Notes under the pieces: generated by a model
Databases searched by the model: none
The model's input: only the letters and a program-made list of their open reading frames with translations
What the model was told of the DNA's origin: nothing
Origin: an uncultured Nocardiopsis sp.
GTDB taxonomy: Bacteria > Actinomycetota > Actinomycetes > Streptosporangiales > Streptosporangiaceae
Direction: 5' to 3'
Assembly: GCA_937957845.1 (NCBI GenBank)
Contig: CALGOD010000778.1
Location: forward strand, 1 to 12,261
DNA: 12,261 nt
Made by a program: the position numbers and the translations under genes
Part shown: one piece after another, positions 5,534 to 11,872 of the stretch
Position numbering within the stretch: the stretch's first letter is position 1
How the letters are laid out: every line of letters starts with the position of its first letter

Positions 5534-7231
5534 CTACTTCAGGTCCGTGTCCTCGGCCCGGCCGACCCAGGACGCGAACGACTCGCCGTCCTCCTTCTGC
5601 TCCTGGAATCGACGCAGCACCCGCTCGACGTAGTCGGGCATGTCATCCGCGGTGGTCTTCAGGCCGCGCACCTTCCGGCCGAAGGAGGCGTTCAGTCCCA
5701 TGTGGCCGCCCAGATGGATCTGGTAGCCCTCCACCTGCTCACCGCGGTCGTTCACGACCAACTGACCCTTGAACCCGATGTCGGCGACCTGGATGCGCGC
5801 GCAGGAGTTCGGGCAGCCGTTGAGGTTGATGGTCAGCGGTTCGGTGAAGTCCGGCAGTCGCTTCTCCAGCTCGTCGATCATGGAGGAGGCGCGTCCCTTG
5901 GTCTCCACGATCGCCAGCTTGCAGTACTCGATACCGGTGCAGGCCATCGTCTGACGGCGGAACGTGCTCGGATGGACCTGCAGGTCCTCGGCCTCCAGGG
6001 CGGCGGTGAGGGAGGCGATCCGGTCCTGTTCGACGTCCAGGATGATGAGCTTCTGGTCGGGCGTGGTGCAGACCCGGCTCGAACCGTGCTCCTCGGCGAT
6101 CTCGGCGACGCGCACCAGTTTCGTGCCCGGAGTCCGGCCCACCCGGGGAGCGAAGCCCACGTAGAACCTTCCGTCCTTCTGACGGTGGACGCCCACGTGG
6201 TCACGGCGCAGGCCCGAGTCCAGCTCGGGAGCGGGACCGTCGGGCAGCGCGTAGCCCAGGTACTCCTTCTCCAGTACGTCACGGAACTTCTCCGCGCCCC
6301 AGTCCTTGATGAGGAACTTGATGCGGGCGCGCGAGCGCAGGCGACGGTAGCCGTAGTCGCGAAAGACCGAGCAGACCCCCGCCCAGACCTCGCTCACCTG
6401 CTCCGGACGCACGAAGGCGCCCAGTCGCAGGGCGAACATCGGGTTGGTGGACAGACCGCCGCCCACCTGAAGGTCGTAGCCGACCTCGCCCTGCTCGTTG
6501 CGCACACCGACGAACGCCACGTCGTTGACCTCGTGGTTGACGCAGTGGGAGGCGCACCCGGAGATCGAGGTCTTGAACTTGCGGGGCAGGTTGGAGAACA
6601 GGGGGCTGCCGATGTGCTCCTCATAGATCTGCCGGAGCTGCGGTGAGGCGTCGATGACCTCGTCCTCGGCCACGCCCGCCACCGGACAGCCCAGCATGCC
6701 GCGTGGGGTGTCGCCGCAGGCCTCCGTGGTGGAAAGGCCCACCGCCTCCAGCTTCTCCCAGATCACGGGCACGTCCTCGATCCGGACCCAGTGGTACTGG
6801 ATGTTCTGGCGGTCGGTGATGTCCGCGGTGTCACGCGCGTGGTCGCGGGAGATCTCACCGAGGACGCGCAGCTGGGCGGTGGTCAGCTGCCCTCCGTCGG
6901 TACGCACACGCAACATGAAGTAGCGGTCTTCGAGTTCCTCGGGTTCGAGGACGGCCGTCTTGCCGCCGTCGATGCCCGGGGCCCGCTGGGTGTACAGCCC
7001 GAACCAGCGGAAGCGCCCGCGAAGGTCGGACGGATCGATCGAGTCGAACCCGGTCTTGGAGTAGATGTCGATGATCCGATCGCGGACGTTGAGCCCGTCG
7101 TCGTTCTTCTTGTTCTCCTCGTTCTGGTTCAGCGGCTCGCGGTAGCCGAGGGCCCACTGGCCCTCGCCACGGCGGCGGCGCGGCTTGGCCGCGGTCGCTG
7201 TCCTGTCGGTCTGCGCGGAAGAGGGAGGCAT
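5534..7231 (-). CDS. sirA: Ferredoxin-type assimilatory sulfite reductase (nitrite/sulfite reductase family)
   Basis: A 565-residue siroheme and 4Fe-4S enzyme reducing sulfite to sulfide with six electrons from ferredoxin. Two nitrite/sulfite reductase repeats are visible. The cluster/siroheme ligands are Cys431 and Cys437 (ACTGIEYCK) and Cys473 and Cys477 (GCPNSCA). RGRFRWFGLYTQR (71-83) holds Tyr80 and EACGDTPRGMLGCP (170-183) holds Cys172; their spacing of 92 matches the Tyr69-Cys161 crosslink of M. tuberculosis NirA, which marks sulfite-reducing members. Length fits NirA (563). ATG 7231 is preferred because GGAG lies 9 bases upstream; GTG 7267, in frame, is the alternative. It is the first gene of the block that continues with the zinc ribbon, cysH and the chelatase, and is controlled by the leader at 7408-7497. 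Nitrite reduction is less likely in this context. Confidence 0.95.
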   Translation of the reverse strand: MPPSSAQTDRTATAAKPRRRRGEGQWALGYREPLNQNEENKKNDDGLNVRDRIIDIYSKTGFDSIDPSDLRGRFRWFGLYTQRAPGIDGGKTAVLEPEELEDRYFMLRVRTDGGQLTTAQLRVLGEISRDHARDTADITDRQNIQYHWVRIEDVPVIWEKLEAVGLSTTEACGDTPRGMLGCPVAGVAEDEVIDASPQLRQIYEEHIGSPLFSNLPRKFKTSISGCASHCVNHEVNDVAFVGVRNEQGEVGYDLQVGGGLSTNPMFALRLGAFVRPEQVSEVWAGVCSVFRDYGYRRLRSRARIKFLIKDWGAEKFRDVLEKEYLGYALPDGPAPELDSGLRRDHVGVHRQKDGRFYVGFAPRVGRTPGTKLVRVAEIAEEHGSSRVCTTPDQKLIILDVEQDRIASLTAALEAEDLQVHPSTFRRQTMACTGIEYCKLAIVETKGRASSMIDELEKRLPDFTEPLTINLNGCPNSCARIQVADIGFKGQLVVNDRGEQVEGYQIHLGGHMGLNASFGRKVRGLKTTADDMPDYVERVLRRFQEQKEDGESFASWVGRAEDTDLK

Positions 7232-7291
7232 CGCGGGTATCTCCGATGGGTGTCGCGGAGCGTTCACGGCCCCGGCGCCCGCACCTCATCG

Positions 7292-7327
7292 CCCGTGCCG
7301 CGGCACGTCGTCGTGCCTGCGAACGGG
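7292..7327 (-). promoter_or_regulatory. Second leader structure: alternative hairpins before sirA
   Basis: On the minus strand GGCACG-ACGA-CGTGCC (7302-7317) is a perfect 6-bp tetraloop hairpin inside an outer CCCGT/ACGGG pair (7292-7296 with 7323-7327). The inner arm can instead form the self-complementary GTGCCGCGGCAC (7295-7306). These mutually exclusive folds lie 60-95 bases before the sirA ATG and could form part of the riboregulation. Confidence 0.4.
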
Positions 7328-7342
7328 TCGGAATCCGCGTGT

Positions 7343-7383
7343 GGGAGAGAAGAAAAGGGGAGCGCCGGCGCCGCGCACACCCC
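7343..7383 (-). terminator. Attenuator: intrinsic terminator with U-rich tail between leader peptide and sirA
   Basis: In minus-strand RNA, GGGG (7380-7383) pairs with CCCC (7357-7360), and inner GCGC pairs with GCGC around a GGCGCCG loop. The pyrimidine-rich TTTTCTTCTCTCC follows (from 7356 down). A preceding small hairpin, CACCC-CAG-GGGTG (7378-7390), uses the same GGGG, so the two cannot form together. This is the layout of a transcription attenuator placed 24 bases after the leader-peptide stop. Confidence 0.55.
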
Positions 7384-7407
7384 TGGGGTGCGTCAAAGGC
7401 GGCGAGA

Positions 7408-7497
7408 TTAACCGACGCTGCAACAGATCGCGCTGCGGACCCGAAGCAGATCCACGTGGCGGCGCACGCGGAGCATGGGGTCCAAGGGAGCGATCAT
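7408..7497 (-). CDS. Cysteine-rich leader peptide controlling the sirA block (29 aa)
   Basis: A 29-codon frame, MIAPLDPMLRVRRHVDLLRV then RSAICCSVG and TAA, on the minus strand 176 bases before sirA. The core RRHVDLLRV.SA.CC is the hallmark of actinobacterial Cys-codon leader peptides placed before sulfur assimilation genes (mycobacterial Ms4527A type, from memory). In those, ribosome behaviour at the Cys codons senses cysteinyl-tRNA supply and sets expression of the operon. Two consecutive Cys codons (TGC, TGT in plus-complement terms, 7420-7425) lie four codons from the stop. A promoter places transcription start at the A of this ATG, so the mRNA looks leaderless. A start at the inner ATG (7476), giving 22 residues, is possible but has no ribosome site. 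The peptide itself probably has no other function. Confidence 0.85.
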   Translation of the reverse strand: MIAPLDPMLRVRRHVDLLRVRSAICCSVG

Positions 7498-7504
7498 GTC
7501 CTGA

Positions 7505-7533
7505 AGAATGTCACGGGGCCGGGGCTTTGTCCA
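7505..7533 (-). promoter_or_regulatory. Promoter of the cysteine leader/sirA block (leaderless)
   Basis: On the minus strand TGGACA (7528-7533), a 17-base spacer and CATTCT (7505-7510) form a -35/-10 pair. Exactly 7 bases separate the -10 from the leader-peptide ATG, the distance expected if transcription starts on the ATG itself. No good ribosome site is needed or seen (only AGGA directly before the ATG). Confidence 0.6.
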
Positions 7534-7611
7534 GGTGCCCTCGTGATGACACAGAGTGAGCCGCGTCACGCGACGTGGGTGCCCGGCCGCCCCCTCCGGA
7601 ACGCGGCCCGC
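7534..7611. other. Divergent regulatory gap between sirA leader and brkB-like gene
   Basis: A short spacer between two divergent promoters. It contains a loose inverted repeat (TCGTGA near 7541 and TCACGC near 7566) that might serve as an operator, but arms match in only five of six bases. The brkB-like frame stays open back to a GTG at 7556, yet codon content there does not resemble the family. Confidence 0.3.
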
Positions 7612-7617
7612 TAACGT
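7612..7617 (+). promoter_or_regulatory. -10 element of a leaderless promoter for the BrkB-like gene
   Basis: TAACGT fits the actinobacterial TANNNT -10, and exactly 7 bases separate it from the GTG at 7625. This supports both a leaderless transcript and the choice of 7625 as start. No recognisable -35 is found 16-18 bases upstream. Confidence 0.5.
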
Positions 7618-7624
7618 TTCCTCT

Positions 7625-8635
7625 GTGGTGGGTTTCTGGGAGAAGCTGTGGTTCGCGGTCGACGCGTGGCTGGGACGGCACCGCCATGTGCGGAGCGGGA
7701 CGCTCCTCGTCGCACGCACCATCCGCGCCTTCTCCCGTAACCGGGTCATCGGACTGGCCGCGGAGTCGGCGTTCTTCACCCTGATCTCCCTGCCGGCCCT
7801 TCTGCTGGGTCTCCTGGGCGCCCTCGGCCCACTCGCCGCCGTGTTGGGTGAGGAACTCGTCGAGGAGATCCGGTTGTGGATCCTGGACCTGACCGCGCGG
7901 GTGCTGACCCCGGACACGGTGGAGAGCGTCGTGGAACCGCTCGTGGACGACTTCCTGGGCGGGGTCCAGGGCGGGGTGCTGTCGGTGACGTTCCTGGTGT
8001 CACTGTGGTCCGGCTCGCGGGCGATGAACGTCTTCATCCGTTCCATCACCATCTCCTACGGCCTGGACGAGATGCGCGGCTGGATCCGCCAGCGCATCCT
8101 GGCCTTCCTCGCCTATCTGGGCGGCCTGCTGTTCGCCGTCCTGGTCCTGCCGGTCCTGGTGGCCGGACCGGATCTGGTCAACACGTTGCTGCCGATGACC
8201 GTGGGGCGGCTCAACCTGTTCTACTGGCCGACCGTCGCTCTCATGGCCACGGCGGCGGTCACGTTGCTGTACGCGCTCAGCGTGCCGGTGCGCACCCCCC
8301 TGTGGCGTCACCTGCCGGGGGCTCTGCTGGCCACGCTGGTGCTGATCGTCGGGTCCGTGCTGTTGCGCGCCTACCTGGACGCCTCCCTGGGCCAGGTGAG
8401 CATCTACGGATCCCTGGCCGCGCCGATCGCGATCCTGGCCTGGTTGTTCGTGATGGCCATCGCCGTGTTGGTGGGGTCCTCCTTCAACGCCGAGATCGAC
8501 GCCCTGTGGCCGACCGTGCGCACCGCCGCCGCCCGAGCGGAGATCGCCAACCGGCACTTCGACCGGGCCGATCGTCTCGCCCGGCGCAGGGAGCAGGCGA
8601 TGCTCGACACCCTCACGGAGGACAACGACCGCTGA
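7625..8635 (+). CDS. YihY/BrkB-family inner-membrane protein
   Basis: A 336-residue polytopic membrane protein with about six membrane segments, roughly residues 42-74, 117-130, 156-180, 199-220, 229-248 and 264-286. The family signature is clear: NRVIGLAAESAFFTLISLPAL (39-59) near the start, WSGSRAMNVFIRSITISYG in the middle, and the YGSLAAPIAILAWLFVMAIA then VLVGSSFNAEID end block. The C-terminus (299-336) is soluble, charged and probably coiled. BrkB/YihY proteins were once thought to be RNase BN; that was wrong, and their true function is unsettled (transport has been suggested). GTG 7625 was chosen because of the -10 7 bases upstream and because family similarity begins there; GTG 7556 is the longer alternative. 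It stands alone on its strand, divergent from the sulfite block, with 141 bases before the next gene. Confidence 0.9.
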   Translation: MVGFWEKLWFAVDAWLGRHRHVRSGTLLVARTIRAFSRNRVIGLAAESAFFTLISLPALLLGLLGALGPLAAVLGEELVEEIRLWILDLTARVLTPDTVESVVEPLVDDFLGGVQGGVLSVTFLVSLWSGSRAMNVFIRSITISYGLDEMRGWIRQRILAFLAYLGGLLFAVLVLPVLVAGPDLVNTLLPMTVGRLNLFYWPTVALMATAAVTLLYALSVPVRTPLWRHLPGALLATLVLIVGSVLLRAYLDASLGQVSIYGSLAAPIAILAWLFVMAIAVLVGSSFNAEIDALWPTVRTAAARAEIANRHFDRADRLARRREQAMLDTLTEDNDR

Positions 8636-8692
8636 CCGGCTCTGCTCGCCCCCGGGGTGACCGTGGGACCGTGGCAGGTCCGCTCTCCTCGG

Positions 8693-8698
8693 TAGTCT
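8693..8698 (+). promoter_or_regulatory. Possible -10 for the membrane protein pair
   Basis: TAGTCT in the 141-base gap after the BrkB-like gene fits TANNNT. GTGGCA (8671-8676) 16 bases upstream is a poor -35. If used, transcription would start about 70 bases before the ATG at 8777. No terminator was identified between the two genes, so readthrough is also possible. Confidence 0.3.
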
Positions 8699-8776
8699 GA
8701 CTGTGCTCTCCGGCGGGCGGGCCGCACTTTCGCCGCCTCCGAGCCGGGATCGCACCCCCCCGAAAGGCCATCCCCC

Positions 8777-9238
8777 ATGAACGTTCCCGCGAGGCCGGAC
8801 GGAGCGGACGAGGAGTCCGTTCCGGTCAGTGTGGAGACCGTGCTCGGTCCGAAGCCGATGCTCTACACCTCGTACGTCATTCCCCTCCACCTGGCGGTGG
8901 CGGCCCTCTACCAGTACGCGGGAGGCCGCGGCCACGAGGGCTTCCTCTGGATCTTCGCCACGATGCTGGTGGTCATGGCACTGCTCCCCCTCTTGTACCT
9001 GCGCTCCCTGCCGGGGATGATCGAGCGGCGGCGGGTGCGCCCCAGATCGCGCGGGACGGAGAGCGCCATGTTGGCCCTGGCGTGGGTCGCCGGCGTCGTC
9101 TTCCCCGGCCTCGGCGTGTGGGGCGCGCTCATGGGGCACGTCCCCTGGCCGGCCGTCGCACTCGGTCTGGTCCCCCTCGTGCCCACGGTCCTCGGCACGG
9201 AGGCCCACCTCCGTGACCGGCGGGGGAGGTCGTCGTGA
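8777..9238 (+). CDS. Unrecognised four-helix membrane protein
   Basis: I do not recognise this 153-residue protein. It has a short acidic soluble N-terminus (about 1-28), then four hydrophobic segments, about 29-48, 55-75, 96-116 and 121-142. A strongly basic loop (IERRRVRPRSRGTES, about 82-96) lies between helices 2 and 3, so that loop is probably cytosolic by the positive-inside rule. The basic end LRDRRGRSS would then be cytosolic too. GAAAGG stands 10 bases before the ATG. The stop overlaps the next gene's GTG as GTGA, so the two are translationally coupled and probably act together in the membrane. Codon use is normal for the window. Confidence 0.8.
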   Translation: MNVPARPDGADEESVPVSVETVLGPKPMLYTSYVIPLHLAVAALYQYAGGRGHEGFLWIFATMLVVMALLPLLYLRSLPGMIERRRVRPRSRGTESAMLALAWVAGVVFPGLGVWGALMGHVPWPAVALGLVPLVPTVLGTEAHLRDRRGRSS

Positions 9239-10020
9239 GGCCCTCGTACCTGCTGCTCCAGGAGTCGGCGTTCGGCCTGTTCGCGTGCGGCATGATCGCG
9301 ATGTGGACGAACATCACCGGCGATTCCGTGCCGGCGGTCGCCGGGATCTTCCTCGCCGCCCTGCTCGGCTTCCCGATCGTGTTCACCGCGATGACCGGAC
9401 CGGAGTTCACCGTCGGGGAGCGGGAACGGCTCCACGGTACGAAGCACGTCCTTCTCGGCTCGTACCGTCTGATGTGGACCCTCTTCGTCTTCTGGTTGGT
9501 CTGGGCGTCGTACCTGATCCTCTCCCGCGAGTTCTGGTCCCTGGCGCCTCTGCTGGCGGTGGCCTGCGCGGGGGGCGTCGCCTCCCGCGCCGTGAGCAGG
9601 CGTGAGCGGCGGGAGCTGCGGGAGGCACTGGCACAATCCGAGCTGACAGGGCCCAAGATCACCGGCATCAGAAGTTCGGACCAGGTTCCGCCGGAGTGGA
9701 CACCGCTCCTCGTCCACCGGATCGACCGGGGTCTGTTCGACGTACTGGTCGACTACCGGATCATCGTGGACGGCGATCGCGTGGGCACGCTCGGTCCCGG
9801 ACAGACCCTCGTCGTCGGTCTTCCACCCGGTCCGCACCGCGTCCAGGGCAGGCTCGGCAGGCTCACGAACGCGCCGGTCCCTCTCATCGCGGAGCCAGGG
9901 GAGGCCGTCCACCTCACCATCGAACCGGTCCGCCCCGACAGGTGGGCGAACAGAGTACGGAGCCGTGACCCGGGGGCGTACTTCCGGATGGTCCGGGTCC
10001 CCGCGTGGGGGAGGGACTGA
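9235..10020 (+). CDS. Unrecognised membrane protein with soluble C-terminal beta domain
   Basis: A 261-residue protein starting at GTG 9235 behind GGGGGAGG. Four hydrophobic segments (about 5-26, 31-55, 76-97, 100-118) are followed by a basic, charged stretch (RRERRELREALAQSEL, about 122-137) and then a soluble part of about 120 residues. In it, YRIIVDGDRVGTLGPGQTL then VVGLPPGPHRVQGRL and VHLTIEP are short strands with turns. This resembles the small beta-sandwich (PEGA/DUF2846-like, 'carries a decoration then PGxHxV') often tethered to membranes. The similarity is by eye only. Its partner gene is coupled upstream by GTGA, and a terminator follows at 10051. Function unknown; a sensor or assembly role in the envelope is only a guess. 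Confidence 0.8.
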   Translation: MRPSYLLLQESAFGLFACGMIAMWTNITGDSVPAVAGIFLAALLGFPIVFTAMTGPEFTVGERERLHGTKHVLLGSYRLMWTLFVFWLVWASYLILSREFWSLAPLLAVACAGGVASRAVSRRERRELREALAQSELTGPKITGIRSSDQVPPEWTPLLVHRIDRGLFDVLVDYRIIVDGDRVGTLGPGQTLVVGLPPGPHRVQGRLGRLTNAPVPLIAEPGEAVHLTIEPVRPDRWANRVRSRDPGAYFRMVRVPAWGRD

Positions 10021-10050
10021 TCGATACGGACGTGGCCGACGGGAACGCCG

Positions 10051-10070
10051 TGGCCGGAATCGGCCATTTT
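10051..10070 (+). terminator. Intrinsic terminator after the membrane protein pair
   Basis: TGGCCG-GAAT-CGGCCA forms a 6-bp stem with a 4-base loop and is followed directly by TTTT, 30 bases after the stop at 10020. It is the cleanest rho-independent terminator in the window and separates the membrane pair from the next operon. Confidence 0.7.
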
Positions 10071-10261
10071 CGGTGTGAACTTTATGTCTTTGGTAGGCAT
10101 CCATTCCAGTGCCGGGCAGACACACGTGCTGCCTTCCACGTCCTGTGCGCGGACTTTTTCCCACTTCAGGGGAGGAGAATCGGAACGACATCCGTAACCG
10201 CGGCGGCCGGCACCCGCCCGGTCGGTACACGGCCGACATGGGCGTGATCGTCAACGGTCAG

Positions 10262-10267
10262 TATGAT
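10262..10267 (+). promoter_or_regulatory. Possible -10 for the 10404 operon
   Basis: TATGAT is a near-consensus -10 about 137 bases before the ATG at 10404. No matching -35 is seen at normal distance, and a long untranslated leader would result, so this is a weak call. Confidence 0.3.
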
Positions 10268-10403
10268 CGCGTGCAGTGTTGACTACGCGTGTGCCGACGC
10301 CATCTCCTGGTGACCGCCAGGACGCGATCCACCGTCAGCGCTGACCGAGGTCCCGTACCCCGTACACGAACAGGTCCACGTTCCCCATGCCTTCGGAGGC
10401 ACC

Positions 10404-11843
10404 ATGAGCCGGGCGTCCCGACCGGGGCAGTCCCGGCCCACCGCCGTCATCGTCATCGCACCCGACGAACGCAGTGCCGAGATCCATGTCGAGGGACACC
10501 GGCAGGTCGTCACCGGTCGGGTTCCCCGGGAGACACGGCGCGCGGCGCTGGACGTCGCCACCGGCTACGCCGCCAGGATCGGACAGCCGGTCCTCGTCGA
10601 CGCCCGCGACGCACACGGTTACTGGCATTTGATCGCCACGCCCGACGGTGTGGTCCAGGCCGCCGACCAGGCCGTACCGGAAAGCGCTCCGGCACCGCGG
10701 CCCCCGACCGTGCCCGAGGGCGGGGGCTCCAGCGGGAAGCGGACACTGGCCATCGTGGGCTCCGCCGTACTGGCCCTGGTCCTGCTCGTCGGCGCGGGCG
10801 CGATCGTCTGGAGGTTCCTGCCCGGTTCCCCGACCGGGACCGGACCCGAGGACACGGCGGACGTGACCACTCTGAACCATCCGGCGCCACCCCACTTCTC
10901 GGAGATCGTCGACTTCGGCCAGGAGCTCGCACCCGACACCCAGCCGGGAGTCAGCCGTGAGGGGGACCTGCTCGTCTACGTCGATCCCCAGGAGCGCCTC
11001 AACCTGCTCGACGCCGAAGGCGAGCGCCGGTGGGCGGTCGACCTGCCGACCGCCTCGGGAGAGTTCCTCGGGGCTCCCCGCTTCGTGGAGTACGGCGGTG
11101 AGACCGCCATCGTCATGGAGACGGCCGGGACGCTGTGGCTCTGGCCCGCCTCGGGCGGTGCTCCGAGCAGTGTGGACCTGCCAGAGGACACCGCCGCCCA
11201 GTACGTGGGGGCCTCCGTGCTCGTCCGCAACGAGGAGGAGGCCTTCGTCCTGTCGGGGGAGGAACTCGAACGGGTCGAGGTCCCCGCCGGATCCGCCCCC
11301 ATGCTCGCCGAGGGCGAGGAGATCCTGGCCGCCGTGGTGAACGGTCCCTGGACCTGGACCGATACCGACGGCGACGCCGTGCAGGTCAACCCCCGGCGCC
11401 CCGAGAACGGCGGCGAGATGGAGTCCGTGGTGACCGCCCTGCGCGAGTACGTCATCGTCCGTTGGGAGCCCCTGCGCGGAGAGGGCACCGTCCTGGCCTT
11501 CCACGACAGCCGGGACGGGAGCGTGGTGGGCAGCGCGGAGGTCGACCCCGACGAACTGGAGGACGTGCGCCACCGTTCAGGGCCGGTGGGCACGGATGTA
11601 GTCGCCTACGGCCCCGTGGTGATGGACCCCGAGAACGGTCGGACCTCCGTGGTGTCCGGTCTCGAGCCCGACATCGCGGTCGGCTCCCTCGTCTTCGGTC
11701 GGCTCGACGGCGCCCCGGCCGCCGTCGACGCCGAGGGCGGGGTCGAGCGTGCGGAGGAGGACTCCGTACAGCCCAGTGGTCTGCTCGGTGAGCGGGCCGT
11801 CGTGGTCCATGAGGACCACCTCTATGCCATCCCCCCCGAGTAA
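10404..11843 (+). CDS. Single-pass membrane protein with large beta-rich outer domain
   Basis: A 479-residue protein I cannot name. Residues about 10-90 form a compact soluble domain (TAVIVIAPDERSAEIHVEG; PVLVDARDAHGYWHLIATPDG). A Pro/Gly linker (92-112) leads to one membrane helix at 113-138 (RTLAIVGSAVLALVLLVGAG). The remainder, about 140-479, should lie outside. It has no cysteines and shows recurring strand-turn units such as LLVYVDPQERLNLLDAEGE and AIVMETAGTLWLWPASGG, as in WD40/PQQ-like beta-propellers. Propeller identity is inferred, not proven. ATG 10404 follows a strong GGAGG. The next gene starts 29 bases after the stop, so they are likely co-transcribed. A part in an envelope or secretion assembly encoded further right is possible, but no ATPase or pore gene is visible here. 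Confidence 0.85.
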   Translation: MSRASRPGQSRPTAVIVIAPDERSAEIHVEGHRQVVTGRVPRETRRAALDVATGYAARIGQPVLVDARDAHGYWHLIATPDGVVQAADQAVPESAPAPRPPTVPEGGGSSGKRTLAIVGSAVLALVLLVGAGAIVWRFLPGSPTGTGPEDTADVTTLNHPAPPHFSEIVDFGQELAPDTQPGVSREGDLLVYVDPQERLNLLDAEGERRWAVDLPTASGEFLGAPRFVEYGGETAIVMETAGTLWLWPASGGAPSSVDLPEDTAAQYVGASVLVRNEEEAFVLSGEELERVEVPAGSAPMLAEGEEILAAVVNGPWTWTDTDGDAVQVNPRRPENGGEMESVVTALREYVIVRWEPLRGEGTVLAFHDSRDGSVVGSAEVDPDELEDVRHRSGPVGTDVVAYGPVVMDPENGRTSVVSGLEPDIAVGSLVFGRLDGAPAAVDAEGGVERAEEDSVQPSGLLGERAVVVHEDHLYAIPPE

Positions 11844-11872
11844 GGCAGTACCCGAGAAAAGAAAGGAGTGGG

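Larger units (their letters stand above)
10021..10403. other. 383-bp intergenic region with terminator and possible promoter
   Basis: No convincing gene is present. It holds the terminator at 10051-10070, a relatively A/T-rich stretch at about 10066-10110, a GGCAG/CTGCC inverted repeat (10115-10133) around a CACGTG-like core, and a possible -10 at 10262. A 14-codon ATG frame at 10238 is noted but not supported. Confidence 0.5.

Noticed and set aside
5444..6646. A 400-codon plus-strand frame antisense to sirA
   Set aside because: Shadow of the sirA coding strand; sirA has all its ligand motifs in order on the minus strand.
8000..9208. A 402-codon minus-strand frame antisense to the BrkB-like and next genes
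   Set aside because: Spans two well-supported plus-strand genes and their gap, and its translation is His/Gln/Gly/Arg-rich without domains.
8908..10254. A 448-codon minus-strand frame antisense to the membrane pair
   Set aside because: Arg/Pro-rich shadow; the plus-strand pair has ribosome sites, hydrophobic helices and a GTGA overlap.
10238..10282. A 14-codon ATG frame with one Cys before the stop (possible second leader peptide)
   Set aside because: It lacks the RRHVDL-type signature and a run of Cys codons, has no clear ribosome site, and the candidate -10 at 10262 lies inside it.
10335..11573. A 412-codon minus-strand frame antisense to the 10404 gene
   Set aside because: The plus-strand gene has a strong GGAGG site, a membrane helix and a following co-directional gene; the antisense product has no family features.
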